Assembly (NCBI RefSeq): GCF_023652955.1 | Contig: NZ_JAKLOY010000003.1 | Coordinates: forward strand, 124,001 to 188,000 | DNA length: 64,000 nt | Direction: 5' to 3' | Origin: Geomonas sp. Red32 | Lineage (GTDB): Bacteria > Desulfobacterota > Desulfuromonadia > Geobacterales > Geobacteraceae | Shown: in pieces, positions 8,325 through 17,256 of the stretch | Layout of the letters: each line of letters begins with the position of its first letter | How positions within the stretch are numbered: the first letter of the stretch is position 1 | Position numbers and translations under genes: made by a program | Notes under the pieces: model-generated | What the model was told of the DNA's origin: nothing | Database searches by the model: none | What the model saw: only the letters and a program-made list of their open reading frames with translations

Positions 8325-8449
8325 CCGCTCTCCCTAACGTCCCGTCCTTGATTGGGAATTCACCAAATTTACATACCACTACGGTTGGCAAAAAACAAAT
8401 TTTCTTTCCCCTTCTTGCCTCTCTGCCGCCATCTGATATTTTCTCTGGC

Positions 8450-9709
8450 ATGGCATTAACAAAAACTAATACATATTTCCGCCCGCGAGCCTTCCTGGTT
8501 GTCCGGCTTTTCCTGGTCCTCTGGCTGCTGATTTCCATACCCTTCACTGCTCGGGGCGCCTGGGGCGCTTTCCAGCCCGATCTCGCCGTGCGTGCCGCCG
8601 CCGATAGCGATGCCGCCTACCTGGGGAGCGGGGTGATCGAAGCCGCCGCCTCGCTGCAAAGCGTCTCGCAAGGTGCCTTCGAGGGAAATCCGGCCAGGTA
8701 CCGGGTGCAGGTCAAGAACGCCGGCGATTTTCCGGACCGCTTTCTGCTCAAAGGTACCGGCGGGGGAGGCGGCTTCGCCGTTGCCTACCAGGATGGCGCC
8801 GGGCTGGACCGCACGCTGGAATTCGCAGGGGAGGGACTTCTCACCGCAGCCTTGGCGCCGGGTGCCTCGGTATCCTTCCTGGTCCAGGTCACCCCAGCGG
8901 CCATCACCCCCGGGGCGAGCTTCCGGGTGGCGGTTACGGCGGTGTCGGTGTCGGATGGCGCTAGGCTCGACCAGGTGAAGACCGAGACCGTGGCCTGCGG
9001 ATCTACTCCGGCGTTGACCGTCTCGGCCCCTCCCGACGGCACCGGCCTCCCGGGAAGCGTGGTCGCCTATGCCTACACGGTCACCAATGTCGGGAGCACG
9101 GTCAACGATTTCGCGCTCTCCACCGTCGCTCCCGGTGGATGGCCGACCCTCGTCCGCGGGGATGATGGCGCCCCCAAGCTATCGACCGGTCCGCTCGCCC
9201 CCGGTCTCTCCAGCCGTTTCGTAGTGGCGGTTACCGTGCCGCCCGAAAGCCTTGACGGCGCCAACGCGGTGACCAGGCTGGTGGTGGCTGGAACCGGGGC
9301 GGGAGGAAGCGACGACGTCACCACCACGGCCCTCGCTGCCGCAGTGACCGTCACCGAGACCGTTCGCAACATCACCCAGGGAGGGAGCTTCCAGACCTCC
9401 GCGGCGGCGTACCTGGGCGACACCCTGGAGTACCGCATGAGCGTGACCAACAGCGGCTCCGCTCAGGCCAATGCCCTGTCCATCGATGAGCCTCTCCCCC
9501 AGCACACCGCTCCCGTGGCGGGGACCTTCTGGGTCGGCACCTCCGGTACGGGAGGGGGATCCCCCTGCGCCGGCGCCGAATGCGGTACCGCGAAGGAGAA
9601 CGCAGGAAGGGTGATCGCACGGCTCGGCCAGGGGGCGACCGATTCCGTGGGAGGTGCGCTCTCGCCAGGTAAGACCCTCTATGTCTACTTTCGTGTCCAG
9701 GTAGAGTGA
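8450..9709 (+). CDS. Secreted DUF11-like repeat protein
   Basis: 419 residues from ATG at 8450. The signal peptide covers about residues 13-42 (RLFLVLWLLISIPFTARGAWG). The mature part consists of beta-rich modules with the DUF11 look: RYRVQVKNAGDFPDRFLL, then VVAYAYTVTNVGSTVNDFAL, then EYRMSVTNSGSAQANALSI. The ribosome site is poor, and upstream in-frame starts would put the signal sequence internally. It precedes the giant envelope protein by 22 bases and is probably made with it, perhaps as a partner or stalk subunit. It has no sorting signal or beta-barrel. Confidence 0.8.
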   Translation: MALTKTNTYFRPRAFLVVRLFLVLWLLISIPFTARGAWGAFQPDLAVRAAADSDAAYLGSGVIEAAASLQSVSQGAFEGNPARYRVQVKNAGDFPDRFLLKGTGGGGGFAVAYQDGAGLDRTLEFAGEGLLTAALAPGASVSFLVQVTPAAITPGASFRVAVTAVSVSDGARLDQVKTETVACGSTPALTVSAPPDGTGLPGSVVAYAYTVTNVGSTVNDFALSTVAPGGWPTLVRGDDGAPKLSTGPLAPGLSSRFVVAVTVPPESLDGANAVTRLVVAGTGAGGSDDVTTTALAAAVTVTETVRNITQGGSFQTSAAAYLGDTLEYRMSVTNSGSAQANALSIDEPLPQHTAPVAGTFWVGTSGTGGGSPCAGAECGTAKENAGRVIARLGQGATDSVGGALSPGKTLYVYFRVQVE

Positions 9710-9731
9710 CCAGCGCGGTGAAAGGGCGGTT

Positions 9732-12700
9732 ATGGTACCTGCCGTAAGGAAGATTGCGAAGAAGTTCCCGGCCAGCCGCCCACTCTCTTTCACCCTAAAG
9801 GGTTGGGAGGCACTTGCGCGCCGGAAACCCAGGCCCGCAATGGCGGTGGGGACGAGGCTCCTGGCGCTCCTGCTCGCTCTTCTTATCCCGGTCACGGCGG
9901 CGGCGCTGACACCGTCAGGAACGGTGATCAGCCATGGCTTCACGGCAGGGTTCACCACTCCGGCCGCGAGGCAGGCGGTCTCCAACCAGACCCAGGTCAC
10001 CATCCAGGATCTGGCCGGCCCGGGGCTCGCGCCGCCGAGGACGGCGGTCACCGCGGCAGGGCGCCCGGTGGATTTCCTCCACACGGTCACCAACCGGGGG
10101 AACGCGGCCGATTCCTTCCAGCTCAGGGCCGTGGTGCTGCAAGCCACCTTCGCCCAGGATGGCGTGCTCCCCCAGGTGCAGTATTTCGCCTCCGATGGCA
10201 AGAGCCCCTTGGCGGCCACTGCCTCCGGCGACGGGATGATCGGACCCATCGCTCCGGGTGCCTCGGCGGATTTCGTCGTGCGGATCACTCCACCGCCCGG
10301 CAAAGACGGGATCATGGACATCGTTACCCTCACCGCCATCTCCACGTTATTCCCCTCGCGAAGCGCGTCGTTGAAAGACCAGCTGCTGATACCGGCGCCG
10401 GGGGGGCTGGCCGCGCCGGTCATCGAGGTCGATCCGCCAGGAAGCGTGCTGGCAGGGACTCTCCTCACCTACCGGATTACCGTTGCCAACGGGGGACTCC
10501 TCGATCTTCCCTCGGTGCGGCTTACCGATCTCATCAATCCGCTGCTGGAGTATCAGGCGGGGAGCGTGGTCTTCCCGGATGGGGTGACCGGGGTGGCGAC
10601 GTGGGATGCCGCTACCGGGAATCTCTACTTCGACCTGGCCACGCTTCCTATCGGCTATGCGGGGACCATCACCTTCCAGGCGAGGATCCGGCCCGGGGTC
10701 TCCGGTGGGGTTGCGGTCGCCAACAACGTCACGGCGACCAGTGCGGTGACAACGGCTCCGGTGCTCTCCAACACGGTCATCAACAGTGTGGTGGCCACCG
10801 GGCTGCGGGTCACCAAGTCCGCCGGGTCCGCCACCGCCGAGGTGGGGGATGCCGTCTCGTATTCCGTGCTGGTCGAAAACGATGGCGCTGCGGACCTTTC
10901 CCACCTGGCCCTTTACGACAGTCTTCCCCTGGGCTTCCGGCTTGTCAAAGGGAGCGCCGCTGTGGACGGGATGGCGGCGGGCGATCCGCAGGGCGCCGGG
11001 GAGGATACCAGGTGGGACCTGGGGAGTGTTGCCGCCGGTGGGAGAAAGACGCTCACCTATCGCTGTGCGGTTTCCGGTGACGTACCCGTCGGGCTGGCGG
11101 TCAACGTGGCGGCCGCCTCGGGAAGCACGGCGACGGGAGTGCCGGTGATGTCGGCGCCGGCGTCTGCGTCGGTGAGGGTGCGGTCGTCGATCCTCGGGGA
11201 CAAGGCGATCGTCATGGGGCGGGTCTTCGTGGACCGCGATGGCAATGGGGTGCCGGGGCCCGGCGAGCCGGGGGTGCCGGGGGTGCGGATCTACCTGGAG
11301 GATGGTTCGTACTCCTTCACCGACTCGGAGGGGCAGTATTCCTTCACGGGGGTGGCGGCGGGGATGCATGTCGTGAAGATCGACCGGAATACACTGGCCC
11401 CCGGGTTGCGGGCGGTGCCGTACAACACCGCCTTCGCCGGGGTGGGGTGGTCACAGTTTGTGGCGGTGCCGTTCGGGGGACCGGCTCGGGGGGATTTTGC
11501 GGTGGTGGATGGTCGGACAACAGGGACAACAGGGACAACAGGGACAACAGGGACAACAGGCGCTGTCGGAGTAGCCGGGGTAGCCGGGGTAGCTGGGGTA
11601 GCTGGGGTAGCTGGGGTAGCCGGGGTAGCCGGGGTAGCGGCACCCGATGGGCAGCCGGCACCGGGCGGGCAGCGCGCCCTGGCGGTGGCGACACGCATCC
11701 GGTTGACCCCGGACCGGCTCGACGTCCCCGCCGATGGCAAGACGGTGGTCCCCTTCACGGTGGAGACACTGGATGCCCGCGGCAAAAGGGTACCCGGTCC
11801 GGCCATGGTCACGGTTTCCCTCTCCCGGGGCGCCATCGTCGACCCCGACTGCGATCCCGCGCTCCCCGGCCACCAGGTCCTCATCAACGACGGTGCCGGA
11901 ATCTTCCGCGTCCGGGCCGCTCAGAAGGCCGGCCAGGACCGCATCACGGTGAGCGGCGGGCAGGGGGGCTCCGGCTCGGTCGACCTCTTCTTCTCGAACC
12001 AGCTCCGCGACTGGATCCTGGTCGGCCTCGGCGACCTTACGGCCGGTACCCGCGGCGTGAGCGGACATATCGAAAACATCGACCGCCAGGACCGCTTCGA
12101 GTCCGGCATCTTCCACGAGGAACGGCTCGCCTTCTTCACCCGCGGCCAGATCCTCGGCAAATACCTCCTCACCGCCGCCTACGACTCGGACAAGAAGCCA
12201 CCCGACGGGGTCTTCCAGACCATCGACCCCGAGAAGTACTACCCCGTTTACGGGGACGCCTCGGATATCGGCTACGAGGCGCAATCCCGCGGAAAGATCT
12301 ACTTCAAACTGGAGGCGGGCCGCTCCTACCTCCTCGCCGGGGACTTCAAGACGGACCTCTCGGAGAACGAATTCTCCCGCTACGACCGCGCGCTCAACGG
12401 GGTCAAGTTCGAACTCAACACGCGCGAGATGGACGTCAAGGGGTTCGAAAGCCGCAGCGACCAAGAGACGGTCCGGGACGAGATCCCCGGCAACGGCACC
12501 TCGGGGTACTACTTCCTCTCCCATAAGCCGGTCTTCGAGAACAGCGAGCGGGTGCGGATCGAGGTCCGGGACCGCTACCACTCGGAACGCCTCATCTCGG
12601 TAGCCGAGAAGATCCGCTACCTCGACTACTCCATCGACTACAACTCCGGCGCCATCCTCTTCAAGGAGCCGGTCCCTTCGCTGGACCAGAACCTGAATCC

Positions 12701-15700
12701 GGTGACCATCGAGGTGGTCTACCAGAGCCAGGCGGGGGCCACGGAAAAGTACGTCTATGGCGGACGGGCTCTCTTCAAGTCGGAAACCGGTTCCTACGTC
12801 GGCGGTACTGCGGTGGTCGAGCAGAAGAGCTTCAAGGATTCCACCCTCTACGGTCTCGACGGCGGCTTGAAGATAGGCGAGCGGCTGAGCCTCAAGGGGG
12901 AGGGGGCGGTGAGCGATACGCTCGAGCACGGGCGCGGGAGCGCCTGGAAGACGGAGCTCACCGCCAATCCCTTCGATGCGCTCACCGTCGGCGGCTATTA
13001 CCGGAAGGTGGAGGCCGACTTCGTGAACCCCTCGATGACCGGCAACGAAACCGGCACCAACAAGTTCGGCGGCCGCCTCGATTACCGCGGTCTGCCGGAC
13101 ACGCTCCTCTTCGCCGAAAGCTTCGTCGCCAAGGACGAGATCAACGGCACCTGCCAGTTCGGGAACCAGGCCGGTGTTCTCCGCAAGTTCTCCCTCTTCG
13201 AGGCGGAAGGCGGCTTCAAGAGGATCGAGGAGGATACGGGGAGTTCGGAGGGGCATTCGGACCTTATCTACGGCGGCATCAAGGGCCCCCTCGCTCCGCG
13301 CCTCGACGCGACCTTGCGGCAGGACTTGCTCCTCGCCCCTTCGACGGTGGCGGAGTACCAGTCGCGCACCTTCCTGAAGCTCGACTACCGTTTGAACGAC
13401 GCCACCAAGCTCTTCGTCACCGAGGAGTACCAGGAAGGGAGCCCGCTCATTCGCCAGGCGACCAGGGCCGGGGTAGAGAGCCGCCTGACGGAGAAAATGC
13501 GGCTCGTCACCGGCTACCAGCTCTCCAGCGGACTGGGGGGAAGCAGCGATCAGAGCAGCGTTGACCTCAACACGAAGCTCCTCGACCGCGACGGGATAAG
13601 CCTGGAATCGCGCACCGGCTACCAGCTGGAGCACGCCCTGTCGCAGGAGAGAGGGCAGGCGATCCTGGGCCTGAACAGCCGCTACCGCCTCATGGAAGGG
13701 CTTCTCTTGAACGGTTCGCTCGAGCGGGTGCAGACCGTGCAGGGGGATTCCGGCACTCGGACCGCCTTTGCCATGGCCGGTGAATACCTGCGCCAGAAGG
13801 ATCTCAAGGCCACCGGCCGCTACGAGTTCCGGACCGGACCCGGCGATACCAGCTCGCTCTACGGGGCCTCGCTTGCCTACCGCGCCACCAGTCAGTGGAC
13901 CCTCCTCGCCAAGGGGACCTTCTCCGACCACGACCTCGCCACTGGCCACGACCGGCTTTTAGACAGCTACTTGGGGACCGCGTACCGTCCGCTGGAGGGG
14001 AGCGCGCTGCAACTGTTGACCCTGGCCCGCTACAAGCTCGACGACAACGAAACCGCCGGGACCGGCACCACCCGGAGCTTCATCCTCTCCGCGGAGCCGA
14101 CCTGGCGCGTGGTGAAGGATTGGACCCTCCAGGGGAAGTATGCGGGAAAGGTGGCCTGGCAAAGCCTCCTGGGACAGAGCTCCCGGACCTATACCGACCT
14201 CATCCTGGGGGGGATCTCCTACGACCTCGCTGAGCGCTGGGAACTCTACCTCTACCTGAAACTCATGAACCAGTACGACACCGGTCTCCACAGCTTCGGC
14301 GCCATCGCGGGTGCGGGGTACCGGGTCTACCGCAATGTGGTGCTGAAAGCGGGCTACAACTACGCCCGGCTCGACGACCGCGACCTGACCGGAGAGAGCT
14401 TCCAGGGGCAGGGGCCCTTCGTCGGCATCAAGGTCAAGTTCGACGAGGATATGTTCGAGAGCTCGGAGGCCAAGGTTGTCCCACTCCCCGCTCCTCCCAA
14501 GGCCGCCCACGTGGAGCCGCCCGCCGCCCAGCCGACGGTTACCGTGCAGACGGCTCCTCCTGTGCGGCTCCTGAAGGTGGCGGCGGAGCGGGTGGACGAG
14601 CCGCTGAGGCTTTCGGGGAGCGCCGAGCTCTTCACCCTGCTCGTCAACGGCGGACCGGTCCGGCTCCCCTCCACCGACGTCACCGTTACCCGCGAGCGGC
14701 TGAAACGGGAGGCGAACCTCAAGGTCGCTACCCTCGTTACCCCGCAGGCCTTCCTCGCCCGGGTGGGAGATCCCGCTTCGGTTGCCGCCTGGGGGCTCGT
14801 CATCATGAACCAGGAGGGCGCCCCGGTTAACGAGGTGAAGGGTGAAGGCGCGCCTCCCGCCCGCATCGCTTGGGGAAACGGGAGTGGGGCGGCCCCGTTG
14901 CAGCAGGGCAAGATCTACCAGTACCAGCTCCGTGTGGTCTACCGCGACGGCTCCACCTTCGCCACCGGCAGGGATCTCTTCGGCATCGACAAGGGGGAGG
15001 CGGTACTCCTGACCCTGGCTGGCGGCGCCTTCGTCTTCGATACCTGGAACCTCACCCCGGAGGCGAAGCGTCTCCTCAAGGGGGCGGCACGGGTGATCCG
15101 GGCCCACCCGAAGGAAAGGGTGATCGTGGAGGGGCACACTGACGCCATCGGCACCGTCGCCTACAACATGGAGCTCTCCCGTAAGCGCTGCCAGTCGGCG
15201 GTCGATTACCTTATCCGCGAGGAGGGGATCGCCCCGTCGCGGCTCATCCGGCGCTGGTACGGGAAGTCGCGTCCGGTGGCGGATAACGTCACCACTGCCG
15301 GGCGGCGCGCCAACCGCCGTGTGGAGCTCAAGGGGGATTTCACCGACATCGTCCCGGTCAAGCCCGACGACCGCTACCGCACCGCGCCGTACCTGGTGGT
15401 GAACGGGAGCCGTATCCCGGTGGACCGGATGGGGCGCTTCGACACGGACGTCCCCGCCGATAACGTGCTCCTCGACATCGAGATGGGGGACTCCCAGGGG
15501 AGGATGCTTGCCACCACCCTTCCGGTCCCCGGCATCAGGGTCGCCGGCCCGGCAGGCGAGAAGAGGGTTCCCCATGGCAAGGGGGATGGATGGCTGGCGG
15601 TGGACGGGCAGGGGAGGGGACGCTGCACCCTCTCCGGAAGCGTCGAACCGGGCAGCTCCCTCGAGATCGATGGGAGCCCGGTCCCGGCCGAATCGGGCGC

Positions 15701-15839
15701 CTTCTCCGTCGAGCTCCCGGTGGCCAGGGGAGAGCGGGTGATCGGGATGGTGCTCCGCAACGGGATCGGATGCTCCAGGCTTCTCAACATCCGGCTCACG
15801 AGCGAGGAGTTGATCGAACCCGGGGAGGAGAAGCGATGA
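9732..15839 (+). CDS. Giant outer-membrane protein: DUF11, SdrD-B, low-complexity linker, beta-barrel, OmpA C-terminal domain
   Basis: 2035 residues, ATG at 9732; an ATG at 9840 lies directly before the hydrophobic signal (RLLALLLALLIPVTAAAL) and is an alternative start. Order of parts: DUF11-like modules about 225-340 and 357-467; an SdrD-B-like module 495-593 (GRVFVDRDGNGVPGPGEPG); a TTG/VAG repeat linker 596-640; an invasin/Big-like module 653-753; a long beta-strand-rich region 757-1577 that reads like an outer-membrane barrel; a Pro-rich linker about 1582-1612; and an OmpA peptidoglycan-binding domain 1764-1871 (VEGHTDAIGT, TAGRRANRRVEL). The last 160 residues are beta-rich and unknown. 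The likely location is the outer membrane with the OmpA part in the periplasm. It is translationally coupled to the FecR gene. Confidence 0.85.
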   Translation: MVPAVRKIAKKFPASRPLSFTLKGWEALARRKPRPAMAVGTRLLALLLALLIPVTAAALTPSGTVISHGFTAGFTTPAARQAVSNQTQVTIQDLAGPGLAPPRTAVTAAGRPVDFLHTVTNRGNAADSFQLRAVVLQATFAQDGVLPQVQYFASDGKSPLAATASGDGMIGPIAPGASADFVVRITPPPGKDGIMDIVTLTAISTLFPSRSASLKDQLLIPAPGGLAAPVIEVDPPGSVLAGTLLTYRITVANGGLLDLPSVRLTDLINPLLEYQAGSVVFPDGVTGVATWDAATGNLYFDLATLPIGYAGTITFQARIRPGVSGGVAVANNVTATSAVTTAPVLSNTVINSVVATGLRVTKSAGSATAEVGDAVSYSVLVENDGAADLSHLALYDSLPLGFRLVKGSAAVDGMAAGDPQGAGEDTRWDLGSVAAGGRKTLTYRCAVSGDVPVGLAVNVAAASGSTATGVPVMSAPASASVRVRSSILGDKAIVMGRVFVDRDGNGVPGPGEPGVPGVRIYLEDGSYSFTDSEGQYSFTGVAAGMHVVKIDRNTLAPGLRAVPYNTAFAGVGWSQFVAVPFGGPARGDFAVVDGRTTGTTGTTGTTGTTGAVGVAGVAGVAGVAGVAGVAGVAGVAAPDGQPAPGGQRALAVATRIRLTPDRLDVPADGKTVVPFTVETLDARGKRVPGPAMVTVSLSRGAIVDPDCDPALPGHQVLINDGAGIFRVRAAQKAGQDRITVSGGQGGSGSVDLFFSNQLRDWILVGLGDLTAGTRGVSGHIENIDRQDRFESGIFHEERLAFFTRGQILGKYLLTAAYDSDKKPPDGVFQTIDPEKYYPVYGDASDIGYEAQSRGKIYFKLEAGRSYLLAGDFKTDLSENEFSRYDRALNGVKFELNTREMDVKGFESRSDQETVRDEIPGNGTSGYYFLSHKPVFENSERVRIEVRDRYHSERLISVAEKIRYLDYSIDYNSGAILFKEPVPSLDQNLNPVTIEVVYQSQAGATEKYVYGGRALFKSETGSYVGGTAVVEQKSFKDSTLYGLDGGLKIGERLSLKGEGAVSDTLEHGRGSAWKTELTANPFDALTVGGYYRKVEADFVNPSMTGNETGTNKFGGRLDYRGLPDTLLFAESFVAKDEINGTCQFGNQAGVLRKFSLFEAEGGFKRIEEDTGSSEGHSDLIYGGIKGPLAPRLDATLRQDLLLAPSTVAEYQSRTFLKLDYRLNDATKLFVTEEYQEGSPLIRQATRAGVESRLTEKMRLVTGYQLSSGLGGSSDQSSVDLNTKLLDRDGISLESRTGYQLEHALSQERGQAILGLNSRYRLMEGLLLNGSLERVQTVQGDSGTRTAFAMAGEYLRQKDLKATGRYEFRTGPGDTSSLYGASLAYRATSQWTLLAKGTFSDHDLATGHDRLLDSYLGTAYRPLEGSALQLLTLARYKLDDNETAGTGTTRSFILSAEPTWRVVKDWTLQGKYAGKVAWQSLLGQSSRTYTDLILGGISYDLAERWELYLYLKLMNQYDTGLHSFGAIAGAGYRVYRNVVLKAGYNYARLDDRDLTGESFQGQGPFVGIKVKFDEDMFESSEAKVVPLPAPPKAAHVEPPAAQPTVTVQTAPPVRLLKVAAERVDEPLRLSGSAELFTLLVNGGPVRLPSTDVTVTRERLKREANLKVATLVTPQAFLARVGDPASVAAWGLVIMNQEGAPVNEVKGEGAPPARIAWGNGSGAAPLQQGKIYQYQLRVVYRDGSTFATGRDLFGIDKGEAVLLTLAGGAFVFDTWNLTPEAKRLLKGAARVIRAHPKERVIVEGHTDAIGTVAYNMELSRKRCQSAVDYLIREEGIAPSRLIRRWYGKSRPVADNVTTAGRRANRRVELKGDFTDIVPVKPDDRYRTAPYLVVNGSRIPVDRMGRFDTDVPADNVLLDIEMGDSQGRMLATTLPVPGIRVAGPAGEKRVPHGKGDGWLAVDGQGRGRCTLSGSVEPGSSLEIDGSPVPAESGAFSVELPVARGERVIGMVLRNGIGCSRLLNIRLTSEELIEPGEEKR
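11516..11641 (+). repeat. Two adjacent 9-base in-frame tandem repeats inside the giant protein gene
   Basis: About five units of GGGACAACA (coding Thr-Thr-Gly) are followed by about eight units of GTAGCCGGG or GTAGCTGGG (coding Val-Ala-Gly). The unit length is a multiple of three, so copy-number change would alter linker length without a frameshift. Confidence 0.9.
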
Positions 15840-17233
15840 AAGGGGCGAAGCTGCCCAAAGGGTGGGGAACGGCGGCGCTGGAGGCGGGAGGTGCGCTCGT
15901 GCTGGTGCTCGTTCTTTTCTCGCTGTTCTTCGCCTTTCTCTACGCACTCTTTCCAAGCGGAACGCCGCTCAAGGAAATGGTGGGAGGCTCCAGCGAGCCG
16001 CTTCCCGGCCGCCTTGCCGGGGGGAGGCAGGTGGAGGCGACCCTTTCCTCGCTTCGCCACGACGTCCGCTTCAGGAGGGGGGATTCCATCGCCTGGGGTG
16101 GCGCGAGCCAAGGGTTGCCGCTCTACAGCCGGGACGCCGTGCAGACCCTGGACGATTCGGGCGCCGAGATATCCTTCGCCCCCAAGGACCGCCTCTACCT
16201 CGGGAGCAATTCCCTCATGGTGGTGACCAGGACTAACGCCGAGGAGCCGGAGAGCCCGCGGAACTACCGGGTCCAGGTGGAGGGAGAGGTGCGGGGGAAT
16301 CTCTCGGCCGGAAGGAAGATGCGGGTGGAAGTCGCCGCCGCGGGGCATGTCGCTGCCATCGCCCCGGGGGCGGCGCGTTTCGTCATCTCCCCCGCAGGCG
16401 GCGGGTCCCAAAGCCTCGCGGTCTACGCCGGAAGCGCCAGCATCGTGACCGGGGGAGGTGTGGTGCGGATCCCTGCCAATTACGGGATCATGCTGAGGCA
16501 GGGGAGGGCGCTGGGGCGCCCCGTCAGGCTCCCGGACGCGCCACGGTTGACCGGGGAAAAATCGAGCTACCTCTACCGGTTGGTGCCCCCCAAGGCACGT
16601 TTCGCCTGGAGTGCTCCGGCCGGGCGCTTCCATTTCCAGCTCGCGGATTCGCCCCGCTTTGCCGCCCCCCTCCTCGACGAAAAGCTCATCTGCAACGGGG
16701 CTCCCGCCGGTAGCCGGGGAACCGGCGCCGGAGCGGCATCCGCCGCCAGCGAGGGGGGCGTTACCTGCCGCCGGGAAGACGCGGGGAAAGCCGGTGCGGC
16801 CCAGGCTGCTGCCCTCCGCTATCCCAAGGGGCCCTCCCTCTCCCATACCTGGAATGCGGGCAATCTCTCCAAGGGATCCTACTACTGGCGGGTAAGCAGG
16901 ATCGAAGAGGGGAGGGAGGGGGCGTTCAGCCGGGCCGGGGAGTGCGAGCTCGTCCAGAAACTGGGGACCCCGGAGCTGAAGGTCGACTTTCCGACCCATA
17001 AGGTGAGACCCGGGCTCTACCTTTTGAGCGGCAGGGCGGGGGCCGGCTCCCGGGTCTTCGTCGACGGTGTTGAGATCCCCCTCGAGCAGGCCGGGAAGTT
17101 CCAGCATCCCCTGCGGCTGCGGGCCGGGGTCAACCTCATCCGGGTGGAGGCCTTCGACGCGGCAGGCAACGCCAGCTATGCCTCCCGTGTCGTCTACGGC
17201 GACCCCGATACCCCGCCCCCCGCGGTGCCGTGA
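15836..17233 (+). CDS. FecR-domain membrane-anchored protein
   Basis: 465 residues; the ATG overlaps the previous stop (ATGA) and has GGGGAGGAG upstream. There is one N-terminal membrane segment at about residues 15-38 (GALVLVLVLFSLFFAFLYALF). A FecR-like region follows (SIAWGGASQGLPLYSRDAVQ, IAPGAARFVISP), then a beta-rich region that contains a fibronectin-like strand pattern (RFAWSAPAGRFHFQLADS). The last ~85 residues (LKVDFPTHKVRPGLYLLSGR to FDAAGNAS) resemble a glucodextranase-B-like/Ig module. It lies between the giant barrel protein and the kinase, which suggests a periplasmic sensor or assembly role. This is inference. Confidence 0.82.
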   Translation: MKGAKLPKGWGTAALEAGGALVLVLVLFSLFFAFLYALFPSGTPLKEMVGGSSEPLPGRLAGGRQVEATLSSLRHDVRFRRGDSIAWGGASQGLPLYSRDAVQTLDDSGAEISFAPKDRLYLGSNSLMVVTRTNAEEPESPRNYRVQVEGEVRGNLSAGRKMRVEVAAAGHVAAIAPGAARFVISPAGGGSQSLAVYAGSASIVTGGGVVRIPANYGIMLRQGRALGRPVRLPDAPRLTGEKSSYLYRLVPPKARFAWSAPAGRFHFQLADSPRFAAPLLDEKLICNGAPAGSRGTGAGAASAASEGGVTCRREDAGKAGAAQAAALRYPKGPSLSHTWNAGNLSKGSYYWRVSRIEEGREGAFSRAGECELVQKLGTPELKVDFPTHKVRPGLYLLSGRAGAGSRVFVDGVEIPLEQAGKFQHPLRLRAGVNLIRVEAFDAAGNASYASRVVYGDPDTPPPAVP

Positions 17234-17256
17234 CCGCCGCCAACCAAGGAGGACGC

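Noticed and set aside
11451-15956. Long minus-strand frames of 665-832 codons inside the giant protein gene
   Set aside because: They mirror the GC-rich plus-strand gene, have repetitive Arg/Gly/Leu composition and no domain; the plus-strand frame has recognisable modules.
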